Positions 44,918 to 52,537 of a stretch of DNA of 64,000 nucleotides are shown piece after piece. Source of the stretch: Streptomyces sp. Tu6071. GTDB taxonomy: Bacteria; Actinomycetota; Actinomycetes; Streptomycetales; Streptomycetaceae. Where the stretch lies: NCBI RefSeq assembly GCF_000213055.1, contig NZ_CM001165.1, forward strand, positions 1,178,001-1,242,000, in the 5' to 3' direction. The stretch's first letter is position 1. Every line of letters begins with the position of its first letter. The notes under the pieces were generated by a model that was not told where the DNA came from, did no database searches, and saw only the letters and a program-made list of their open reading frames with translations. The translations under genes were made by a program, and so were the position numbers.

Positions 44918-46437
44918 GCGCGGGCTCCTCCTCGGGCGGGGACGGGGGCGGGCGCCGGGGCCAGGTGGGCGGCGGCGAGGCGGGCGGCGTGGGTGGAGCT
45001 GTCGGCGAGGAGGACCCCGGCCGCGCGCAGGCGGCGGCGCGCCTCGGCGGCGGGTTGCGGGTCGGCGTCGGTGCCGACGACGAAGGCGAGGACGGGCGGG
45101 CCGCTCGCGGGGGTGTGCCCGGCGGCGGCGAGGGCGTCCAGGAGGGCGCCGGCCGGGTCGGGCGCCGCGCCGTGCCCGAGGACGACGTCCACGAGGACGA
45201 GGCCCGTCCTCGGGTCCGCGAGGGCGGCGCGCAGGAGGGCGGTGCGGACGGTGGGGTCGATCATGGGGTGCGGGCGGCCCGCCGTGTAGGCGTCGTCGCC
45301 GAGGTCGAGGACGAGGTGACGGGCGGGCAACTCCCCCGCGTTGGCAGGGAGTTGCCTGAGGATGCCGTCGGCGAGGCGTGGGGCGAGGAGCTGGTGGGCC
45401 TCGTGGGCGAAGGTGCCGCCGGTGTAGAGGGCGCGCAGGAGCGGGGCGGCGGCGGGACGCGAGAGCGGACTGTCCGGGTACGCGGCGTCCGGGCGCGGCG
45501 CGTTCCCCGGTGCCGCCGCCTCCGCCGCCTCCGCGAGGGTCGTGGCCCGGACGACGCCCTCCGGTACGGGGCCCTCCCAGCCGAGGAAGCAGGCGACGAC
45601 GGGTGTGCCGCACGCCGCCGCGCGGGCGAGGACGCGGCGGGCGACCTCGGGGTCCGGTGGTTTGGAGACGAGGACGATCCGCTCGGTCGCGGGGTCGGCC
45701 GCGAGCGCGTCGAGCGCGGCGAGCATGGTCAGGCCGCCGACCTCGCCGCTCACGTCGCGGCTGCCGGTGCCGAGGACGTGGCTGACCCCGCTTCCGCGCG
45801 CGTGGAGCAGGCACGCGACCTGCTGGAGCCCGGTGCCCGAGGCCCCCACGAGTCCCACGGGTCCGGGCCGTACGGCGTTGGCGAAGCCGAGGGGGACGCC
45901 GGCGACGACGGCCGTACCGCAGTCGGGGCCCATCACGAGCAGTCCGCGCGCGGCGGCCTCCGTCTTGAGCGCGACCTCGTCCGCGAGGTCCACGTGGTCG
46001 CTGAAGACGAAGGCGTGCATCCCGGCGCGGAGCGCCTTGCGGGTCTCGGCCGCCGCGTAGGCGCCGGGGACGGAGATGACGGCGAGGTCGGTGCCCGGGG
46101 GCGCGGTGGCGAGGGAGCGGACCGGCAGGTCCTCCTCCCCCTCGGCCCGCCCGGTGGGCTCCGGGCCGCTGTCGCGCAGCGCGGCGACGGCGCGGCCGAG
46201 GGCGGTGTCCGCCGCCTCGCGCGTGCCCCGGACGGCGAGGAGGAGGTCGTTGGGGCCCGCCGCCGTGCCGTCCGCGGTGAGGAGGCCCGAAGCGCTCAGG
46301 ACCTCCTTGTTGGCGGGCGTGCCCATGACGAGGCTCACCGTCTCGACGCCTCGTTCCCCCGTGAGCGTCGCGGCGATCCGCATGAGGGCGACGGAGTCGG
46401 CGTACAGGTCCTTGCGCACGGCGTTGATCAGCACCAT
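44914..46437 (-). CDS. fdrA: FdrA/AllF-like carbamoyltransferase subunit
   Basis: A 507-residue protein with succinyl-CoA-synthetase-like folds: a Rossmann CoA-binding-type N-terminal part and a ligase-type C-terminal part. Motifs: SLVMGTPANKEVLSASGLLT, LLVMGPDCGTAVVAGVPLGF, GLVGASGTGLQQVACLLHARG, and GTGSRDVSGEVGGLTML. It matches FdrA/AllF of E. coli, a subunit of oxamate transcarbamylase. The C-terminal tail is Ala/Pro-rich. ATG at 46437; ribosome-binding site weak. It starts 102 bp downstream of pucR, so it may be under separate or shared control, and overlaps DUF1116 by 4 bp. Confidence 0.9.
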   Translation of the reverse strand: MVLINAVRKDLYADSVALMRIAATLTGERGVETVSLVMGTPANKEVLSASGLLTADGTAAGPNDLLLAVRGTREAADTALGRAVAALRDSGPEPTGRAEGEEDLPVRSLATAPPGTDLAVISVPGAYAAAETRKALRAGMHAFVFSDHVDLADEVALKTEAAARGLLVMGPDCGTAVVAGVPLGFANAVRPGPVGLVGASGTGLQQVACLLHARGSGVSHVLGTGSRDVSGEVGGLTMLAALDALAADPATERIVLVSKPPDPEVARRVLARAAACGTPVVACFLGWEGPVPEGVVRATTLAEAAEAAAPGNAPRPDAAYPDSPLSRPAAAPLLRALYTGGTFAHEAHQLLAPRLADGILRQLPANAGELPARHLVLDLGDDAYTAGRPHPMIDPTVRTALLRAALADPRTGLVLVDVVLGHGAAPDPAGALLDALAAAGHTPASGPPVLAFVVGTDADPQPAAEARRRLRAAGVLLADSSTHAARLAAAHLAPAPAPVPARGGARA

Positions 46438-46539
46438 GGCGGTGACTCTAGGCAGCGCGGGGCGGGCGGGGGATGGCGCGCGGTGACAGCGTCGGGCGCC
46501 GGTTTCGGGCGACGGGTGCCAGTGCGGGCGGGCGGAGGC

Positions 46540-48228
46540 TCAGCCCCGGGCGCGGGCCGCGAGGAGGCGGCGGGCGTGGACGGCGAGTTCCGTCTGGAGG
46601 CGGGAGAGGGGGTGGCGGTCGAGGCCGCCGGTCAGGCGGTCGATCTGCCGCAGCCGGTAGCGCAGGGTGTTGTAGTGGACGTGCAGGCGGGCCGCGGTGG
46701 CGACCTTGTTGCGGTCGTGGAGGAGGTACGCGGAGAGGGTGTCCACGAGGCTCCCGTCGTGCGCCTCGTCGTAGGCGAGGAGCGGGGCGAGCGCCTCGTG
46801 CGTGAGGCGGCGCAGCTCCTCGGCGGGGAGCCGGCCCAGGAGCCGGTAGACGCCGAGCCCCTCGTACCCGGCGACGAAGTCGTCCCCGTGCACCTCGCGC
46901 CCGAGGCTCAGGGTCTCGGCGGCCTCCGCGTAGCTCTCGGCGAATTCGGTGAAGTCGGCGCGTACGGTGCCCGCCGCGACGACGACGCGGCGCCCGGGGC
47001 GGGCGGCGGTGAGGGCCGCGTGCAGGGCGTGGCAGCGGGCGTCGAGCGAGGCGCCGGGCTCCACGAGCAGCGTCAGGCCGCTCCCGCCGCCCCACACGAT
47101 GGCGCCCTCGCCCGCCGCGTGCCGCACGAGCGGCAGCAGCCGCTCCTCGGTGCCCAGTTCGGCGCCACCCGGGGTCCCGGGTTCGCGGGTGTCGTCCGTC
47201 TCGACGAGGACGGCGGCGCGCGGGACGCCGAGGTTCCAGCCCATGGCCGCGGCGCGGCGCAGGGTCTCGGCCCGGTCGCGCGGGGTGTGCGAGACGAGTT
47301 CGGTCAGGAGCAGGGCACGGTAGCGCTGGGCGCGCACGGCGAGGGCGCGTTCCTGCGCGGCGAGGGTCGCCGCGATGGTCGTGGCGTGTTCGAGGGCGAC
47401 GAGCTGGTACGGGTCGGGGGTGTGGCCGGGCTCCGCCCACAGGCCGACCGTGCCGCCGGGCCCGGCGCCGTGGCGCACCGGGCGGACGGCGGCGGGGGGC
47501 CGCTCGGTCGCGGGTGCCCCGGCCGAGGCGAGGACGAGGCCCTGTTCGTCGCGCACGGCGGCGGCGAGCCCGGTCAGCTCCAGGAGGACGTTCATCAGCT
47601 CCTGGTACGAACCGCCGCCGAGCGCGACGGCGGTGAAGCGCTCGTGGATCGCGCGGGAGCGTTCGAGCGCGAGGGCCTGCCGGTTGAGGACGGTACCGAG
47701 GACCTCGGAGAGGATGTCGTTGAACATCGCGTCGCCCGGCAACTCCACGAGCGGGAAGCCCAGTTCCGCGCAGACGTCGAGGAGCGCGGGAGGCAGCGCG
47801 GGCAGGTACGGGCCCACCTTCACGCCGAGCCCGGTGAGCCCGCGCCGGGCGAGGACCGGGACGAGGCGGGTGAGGGCCTCGGCGTCGTCGCGCACGGGGT
47901 AGGCGGTGGTGAGCAGGAACTCCCCGCCGCGCATCCAGCGGACGATGTCGGGGACCTCCATGATGTTGACGACCCGGATGGCGCGGCCCGCGCCGCGCTC
48001 CCCCGCGACGAGCCGCGCCCCGGCGAGCGAGGGCAGCGCGAGCGCGTCCCGCAGGCTGAGCACGGTGCCCTGGACGGGGAGGGACGGGGCGCCGGGGGGT
48101 AGCGGGTCCTGGGCGGGGAGCACGGCCGGGGCGGAACTGGCACCCGGGGCGGGAAGTACGGCCGGGACCGAGCGGGCGGCCGGGACGGAACAGGCGGCCG
48201 GGGCGGGGTGGGTGGCGGTCATGCCCAT
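46540..48228 (-). CDS. pucR: PucR-family regulator
   Basis: A 562-residue transcription factor. The PucR N-terminal ligand domain (~55-180) contains VNIMEVPDIVRWMRGGEFLL and LGFPLVELPGDAMFNDILSE; a GGDEF-like middle follows; the C-terminal PucR-type HTH is LLHDRNKVATAARLHVHYNT, LRYRLRQIDRLTG. In Bacillus, PucR controls purine/ureide nitrogen catabolism, fitting the genes on both sides. The first ~45 residues are an Ala/Pro/Val low-complexity stretch from a small DNA repeat (48120-48210). Start ATG at 48228, or 48222. It is divergent from the carbamate kinase arm across 162 bp and is the obvious regulator of the whole locus. Confidence 0.92.
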   Translation of the reverse strand: MGMTATHPAPAACSVPAARSVPAVLPAPGASSAPAVLPAQDPLPPGAPSLPVQGTVLSLRDALALPSLAGARLVAGERGAGRAIRVVNIMEVPDIVRWMRGGEFLLTTAYPVRDDAEALTRLVPVLARRGLTGLGVKVGPYLPALPPALLDVCAELGFPLVELPGDAMFNDILSEVLGTVLNRQALALERSRAIHERFTAVALGGGSYQELMNVLLELTGLAAAVRDEQGLVLASAGAPATERPPAAVRPVRHGAGPGGTVGLWAEPGHTPDPYQLVALEHATTIAATLAAQERALAVRAQRYRALLLTELVSHTPRDRAETLRRAAAMGWNLGVPRAAVLVETDDTREPGTPGGAELGTEERLLPLVRHAAGEGAIVWGGGSGLTLLVEPGASLDARCHALHAALTAARPGRRVVVAAGTVRADFTEFAESYAEAAETLSLGREVHGDDFVAGYEGLGVYRLLGRLPAEELRRLTHEALAPLLAYDEAHDGSLVDTLSAYLLHDRNKVATAARLHVHYNTLRYRLRQIDRLTGGLDRHPLSRLQTELAVHARRLLAARARG

Positions 48229-48390
48229 TCACTGTGTGCCGTCGTATGCACCCCTAGATGGCCCGGAGGTAACTTCCGCGTTTCGCGCGGGAGCCGCCAC
48301 GAGGACTGTCACGAGCTGTCAACGGCCGGGCCCCCGCGCTGGCTCCCGCCGCCCATGACCGGCGCGCGCGCCGCTCCCTACCGTTTCCGC
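48229..48390. promoter_or_regulatory. Divergent promoter region of the carbamoyl-compound locus
   Basis: It contains a direct repeat CTGTCA at 48306-48311 and 48316-48321 (10-bp period, one helical turn) and an imperfect palindrome GGAGGTAACTTCC at 48265-48277. Both are candidates for PucR binding between the two arms. No clear -10/-35 pair can be read. Confidence 0.4.
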
Positions 48391-49413
48391 ATGCTTCCCC
48401 CTCCTCCCTCCCCCGAGCGGCCGTCGGCCTCCCCGGCGGCCCGCACCGTGGTCGTCGCCGTCGGCGGCAACGCCCTGCTGCGCGGCGGGGAACGGGCGAC
48501 GGTCGCCGAGCAGTTCGAGGCCGCCGCGCGGCTCGCCGTCCCGCTCGCCGGGCTGCTCGGCGCGGGTCACCGGCTCCTCGTCACGCACGGCAACGGCCCC
48601 CAGGTCGGCTTCATCCAGCGCCGTTCCGAGCTGGTGGCCCCGCTCGCGCCCGAACTCCCCGCGCTCGGGCTGGACATGTGCGTCGCCGACTCGCAGGGCA
48701 GCCTCGGCTACCTCCTCGTCAGCACCCTCGCGGGGCGGCTGCGCGCGGCGGGCGGCCCCCGCCCGGGGGTCGCCGGGCTGCTCACGCACACCGTCGTGGA
48801 CGCCGACGACCCCGCCTTCGCGCGGCCGACGAAACCGATCGGCTCCGTTTCCGGCCGCGGGAGCGCGCGGGAACCCGCCCCCGGCGGGGAACGGCTCGTG
48901 CCCTCCCCCGCGCCCCGGGCGGTCCTGGAGACGGAGGCGGTACGGGCGCTGCTCGCGGCCGGGATCGCGGTCGTCGCGGGCGGGGGCGGCGGCATCCCGC
49001 TCGTGGAGCGCCCCGACGGCACGTATCGGGGGGTGGAAGCCGTCGTCGACAAGGACCTCACCTCGGCGTTGCTCGCCGGGGAGGTGGGCGCGGACCTCCT
49101 GGTGATCACGACCGGTGTGGACCGCGTCGCGGTGGACTTCGGGTGTCCGGGGCAGCGCTTTCTCGACCGGCTCGACGTGGCCGGGGCGCGGCGGCTGCTC
49201 GCGGAGGGGCACTTCCCCGAGGGCAGCATGGGGCCGAAGATCCGGGGCGCGCTGCGCTTCGTCACGGGCGCGCCGGGCCGCGAGGCGCTCATCACGTCGG
49301 TGGCCGGGCTGCCCGACGCGCTCGCGGGGCACGGCGGTACGCGCATCCGCCCGGGTCCGGCCGCCGCGCACGCCCCCGGTCCCCCACCGTCCCCCGCCGG
49401 ACGGCTCCCGTGA
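48391..49413 (+). CDS. arcC: Carbamate kinase
   Basis: A 340-residue enzyme of the amino acid kinase fold converting carbamoyl phosphate and ADP to ATP, ammonia and CO2. Motifs: VVAVGGNALLRGGERATV, LLVTHGNGPQVGFIQRRSEL, FARPTKPIGSV (from 146), VAGGGGGIPLV, VVDKDLTSALLAGEVGADLL, FPEGSMGPKIRGALRFV. The segment between PTKPIG and LVPSP has only about 17 residues against ~28 in classical carbamate kinases, shortening the protruding subdomain. ATG at 48391; another in-frame ATG at 48355 is possible. It is the first gene of the rightward arm and would use the carbamoyl phosphate made by the FdrA complex. The C-terminus has a Pro/Ala tail. Confidence 0.93.
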   Translation: MLPPPPSPERPSASPAARTVVVAVGGNALLRGGERATVAEQFEAAARLAVPLAGLLGAGHRLLVTHGNGPQVGFIQRRSELVAPLAPELPALGLDMCVADSQGSLGYLLVSTLAGRLRAAGGPRPGVAGLLTHTVVDADDPAFARPTKPIGSVSGRGSAREPAPGGERLVPSPAPRAVLETEAVRALLAAGIAVVAGGGGGIPLVERPDGTYRGVEAVVDKDLTSALLAGEVGADLLVITTGVDRVAVDFGCPGQRFLDRLDVAGARRLLAEGHFPEGSMGPKIRGALRFVTGAPGREALITSVAGLPDALAGHGGTRIRPGPAAAHAPGPPPSPAGRLP

Positions 49414-49460
49414 CCCGGCCCCGTCCGAGGACGGCCGCACCCACCCCGAGAAGAGGAAAG

Positions 49461-50498
49461 ATGCTGGAGACCGGTACGGGCCCCATCGACGGCGCCGTGT
49501 ACGTGCCCGCGAGCGCGAGGACCGTGCGCTGGGGGCGCCTGCCCTGCGCGGACACGCCCCCGGTCGCCGAGATCCCCTCCGGGGGCACGGTCACGCTCGA
49601 CACCGTCTCGCACGAGGGCATCCTGGAGGACCAGGGCCGCGACCCGGTGGCCTTCTTCGGCGCGTTCGGCGTACGCCCGGACGGCGTCCTGCGGGACGCG
49701 CGCGAGCTGGCGGCCTCCGCCGTGCCGCGCGACCCGGAGCGCGACGGGCCGCACGTCGTCACGGGGCCGGTCCGGGTCGCCTCGGCGCGGCCCGGCGACG
49801 TCCTGAGGGTCGAGACGCTGTCGCTGCGCCGCCGGGCGCCGTACGGCATCGTCTCGACCCGGCACGGGCGCGGCGCGCTGCCCGGCGAGTTCGCCGCGCG
49901 AGAACCGGAGTTCACTTTCTGCCGGGCCGAGGACGGCACGGGGCGGATCGCCTACGGGGCGGGCCGCGAGGCACGCTTCCCGCTCGCCCCGTTCCTCGGC
50001 CTGACCGGCGTCGCGACCGCGGGCGGGGAACCGGCGCACTCGGTGCCGCCGGGGCGGCACGGCGGCAATCTCGACATCAAGCACCTCGTCACCGGGAGCA
50101 CCCTGTACCTGCCGGTGCAGGTCGACGGGGCCGGTTTCTACGCGGGCGACCCGCACTACGCGCAGGGCAACGGCGAAGTCGCGCTCACCGCTCTGGAGGC
50201 GCCCCTGCGGGCCACGTTCCGGCTCACGGTCCTGCGCGACGCGGCGGCGCACCTGCTGCGCCGCCCGTTCGCCGAGACCCGCGCGCACTGGATACCCGTC
50301 GGGCTGCACGAGGACCTCGGCGAGGCGATGCGGGACGCCGTGCGAGCCGCGCTCGACTTCCTGCGCGAGCGGCACGGGATGGACGGGCACGCCGCGTACG
50401 CCTACCTCAGCGCGGCGGCCGACTTCGAGGTGAGCCAGGTCGTGGATCGTGTCCAGGGAGTGCACTGCCTCATCCGGAAGTCGGACTTCCCCTCCTGA
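49461..50498 (+). CDS. Acetamidase/formamidase family protein
   Basis: A 345-residue cytoplasmic amidohydrolase releasing ammonia from formamide or other short amides. ATG at 49461 follows AGAGGAAAG. Family motifs: GTVTLDTVSHEGILEDQGRD, ARPGDVLRVETLSLR, and the hallmark GRHGGNLDIKHLVTGST with LPVQVDGAGFYAGDPHYAQG. Length is typical. It follows the kinase gene after 47 bp and precedes the amidohydrolase by 11 bp. In the locus it would handle an amide produced upstream in the pathway; the true substrate is not determined. Confidence 0.9.
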   Translation: MLETGTGPIDGAVYVPASARTVRWGRLPCADTPPVAEIPSGGTVTLDTVSHEGILEDQGRDPVAFFGAFGVRPDGVLRDARELAASAVPRDPERDGPHVVTGPVRVASARPGDVLRVETLSLRRRAPYGIVSTRHGRGALPGEFAAREPEFTFCRAEDGTGRIAYGAGREARFPLAPFLGLTGVATAGGEPAHSVPPGRHGGNLDIKHLVTGSTLYLPVQVDGAGFYAGDPHYAQGNGEVALTALEAPLRATFRLTVLRDAAAHLLRRPFAETRAHWIPVGLHEDLGEAMRDAVRAALDFLRERHGMDGHAAYAYLSAAADFEVSQVVDRVQGVHCLIRKSDFPS

Positions 50499-50509
50499 AG
50501 GAGCCCCGC

Positions 50510-51811
50510 ATGTCCCGTACGCCTGCCCCCTCGTCGCCCGCCGCCGCGGCACCGCTCGTACTGCGCCGGGCGCGACGCGCGGCGGACCGCGCGCTGTGCG
50601 ACATCCACCTCGCCGAGGGGCGCGTCACCGCCGTCACCCCGGCGGCCGAGCCCGCCGCACACCCCCGCGCCGACGACGCGATCGACTGCGCGGGCCGGGT
50701 CGTCCTGCCCGGCTTCGTCGAACCCCACCTCCACCTCGACAAGGCGCACCTGGACGCGGTGCGCCCCAACCCGGACGGCACGCTCGCCGGGGCGCTCTCG
50801 GTGACGGCCGCGCTGAAGGCCGGTTTCACCGCCGAGGACGTCCGCGCGCGGGCGAGCAGGGTCCTGGAGGACGCGGTCCTCAACGGGACCACGCTGGTGC
50901 GCGCGCACCCGGACGTCGATCCCGTGGTGGGCCTGCTCGGTGTGGAGGTGCTGGCGGAGCTGCGGGAGCGGTACGCGGCGGCCGTGGACCTCCAGGTCGT
51001 CGCCTTCCCGCAGGAGGGCGTGCTGCGCACGCCGGGGACCGAGGCGCTGCTGCGCGCGGCGCTCGGCAAGGGCGCCGATGTCGTGGGCGGCTGCACGTAC
51101 CAGGAGGAGAGCGTCGCGGACTGCCGGGCGCAGATCCGGCTCGTCCTCGACCTCGCGGAGGAGCACGGGGTCCCCGCCGACCTGCACGCGGACTTCGGGG
51201 ACGACACCGAGGACCCGCGCTACGCGCTCGCCGGGTACGTCGCCGAGGAGACCGCGCGCCGGGGCCTCGGGGGCCGGGTGACGCTCGGCCACATGACCTC
51301 GCCCGCCGCGCTCCCGCGCGCGGAGCGGCTGCGGCTCGCGGAGGCGCTCGCCGCCGCCGGGGTCGCGGTCGTGAGCCTGCCCGCGACGGACCTGCACCTC
51401 GGCGGGCGGGGCGACGAGGAGCGGCCCGTGCGCCGGGGGGTCGCGCGGGTCCGGGAGCTGTGGGAGGCGGGCGTGGTGACGGCCTGTTCCTCCAACAACA
51501 TCCGCAACGCGTTCACCCCCTACGGCAGCGCGGACCCGCTGGACACGGCGCTGCTCCTCGCCCAGACCGGCCACCTCTCGGGCGCGGACGACCTCGCGCG
51601 CGTGCTGCGCATGGTCACGGACGACGCGGCGCGCGTGGTCGGCCGGGCGGACGAGTACGGCGTACGGGCGGGCGCCCGCGCCGACCTCGTGGTGCTCGAC
51701 ACGACCGTCCCCGAGGACATCGTCCTCGACCGGCCCGAGCGCGCGTACGTCCTCAAGGGCGGCCGTGTCGTGGCCCGTTCGACCCGCACCCGCACGCTCC
51801 TCGTGCCCTGA
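50510..51811 (+). CDS. Cytosine-deaminase-like amidohydrolase with altered active site
   Basis: A 433-residue metal-dependent hydrolase of the CodA/AtzC-related amidohydrolase group. ATG at 50510 behind AAGGAG. The metal motif His73-x-His75 (FVEPHLHLDK), His226 (ADLHADFGDD) and His261 (LGHMTS) are kept. Where CodA has HCDE, this protein has HADF (Phe229 replaces Glu217 of E. coli CodA). Where CodA has HDD with the catalytic metal Asp313, it has SNN (Asn329) in TACSSNNIRNAFTPYGSAD. The barrel is therefore intact but the acid/base pair is changed, so ordinary cytosine deamination is unlikely. It probably acts on the locus' unknown cyclic or ureide substrate. Confidence 0.88.
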   Translation: MSRTPAPSSPAAAAPLVLRRARRAADRALCDIHLAEGRVTAVTPAAEPAAHPRADDAIDCAGRVVLPGFVEPHLHLDKAHLDAVRPNPDGTLAGALSVTAALKAGFTAEDVRARASRVLEDAVLNGTTLVRAHPDVDPVVGLLGVEVLAELRERYAAAVDLQVVAFPQEGVLRTPGTEALLRAALGKGADVVGGCTYQEESVADCRAQIRLVLDLAEEHGVPADLHADFGDDTEDPRYALAGYVAEETARRGLGGRVTLGHMTSPAALPRAERLRLAEALAAAGVAVVSLPATDLHLGGRGDEERPVRRGVARVRELWEAGVVTACSSNNIRNAFTPYGSADPLDTALLLAQTGHLSGADDLARVLRMVTDDAARVVGRADEYGVRAGARADLVVLDTTVPEDIVLDRPERAYVLKGGRVVARSTRTRTLLVP

Positions 51812-51936
51812 GACCCGCACCGGCCACCACCGCGCCACACGCCCCGCACCACTGGCGCCCGACCCGCACCCGCAAGCACCCGCACCCGCACGGCTTTGCG
51901 CACCCCGTCCCGTCCCCTACGTCACAGGAGTGACCC

Positions 51937-52485
51937 ATGCGCGAACGCCTTCCGCACGAGATCGTCGCCTCCGTCCTCGCCGGGCTCACCGCCTTCCTCG
52001 GCGGGAACGCCCTGCACCTGCCGCCCTGGGCGGTCTTCCTGTCCTGGGCGGCCGTCTTCCTGCTGGGCGGCCCCCGCGGGGACCGCGCCGTGCGCCTGTG
52101 GTGCGCGATGCCCGCCGGGTCCGCCTTCGCCCTCGTCATCGTGCTCGTCGAGCAGCACGCGGGCGGCGCCTTCGGCGAGGGGCAGACCGCCCGGAACGCC
52201 TTCCAGGCGCTCGTGATCCTCGTCGTCAACACCGCGCTCATGTACACGGGCAGGCTGGGCGTGCTCGTGCCCGGCATGTTCCTCGGCTTCGCGAGCTACT
52301 TCGCCACCTTCTTCGGCGGCTTCGGCTACGACCCGGGCAACCCGTGGGCGGCGTGGCTCTGCGTCGTCGCGATGAACGCGCTCGGCCCGGTGTTCGCACA
52401 CCTCTCGACGCGGCTGGCCTTCCCCGTACGGGAAGCGGCGCCCGCCCGCGCGGACGCGCCCGTCACCGGGGCGGACGCCGCGTGA
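51937..52485 (+). CDS. DUF1097 membrane protein
   Basis: A 182-residue integral membrane protein with about five helices. Recognisable DUF1097 segments are LAGLTAFLGGNALHLPPWAV, WCAMPAGSAFALVIVLVEQ and GMFLGFASYFATFFGG. ATG at 51937 with AGGAGTGA upstream, 125 bp after the amidohydrolase. DUF1097 proteins have no defined role. Here the gene lies directly before the NCS1 permease, which suggests an accessory part in uptake or substrate/product exchange. The C-terminus is an Ala/Asp-rich cytosolic tail. Confidence 0.85.
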   Translation: MRERLPHEIVASVLAGLTAFLGGNALHLPPWAVFLSWAAVFLLGGPRGDRAVRLWCAMPAGSAFALVIVLVEQHAGGAFGEGQTARNAFQALVILVVNTALMYTGRLGVLVPGMFLGFASYFATFFGGFGYDPGNPWAAWLCVVAMNALGPVFAHLSTRLAFPVREAAPARADAPVTGADAA

Positions 52486-52537
52486 GCCCCCGCCCCCTCC
52501 GTCCTCTCGTCCCGCCGACTCCCCGGGAGACCGCCCC

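Noticed and set aside
44965..48102. A 1045-codon plus-strand open frame opposite fdrA, allG and pucR
   Set aside because: It is Gly/Arg/Glu/Val-rich with no domain and lies wholly antisense to well-supported genes. Long open antisense frames are usual when G/C dominates codon position three.
50510..51811. Calling the amidohydrolase a cytosine deaminase (codA)
   Set aside because: The catalytic Glu and Asp positions are Phe and Asn, so the specific name is not justified despite the neighbouring NCS1 permease.
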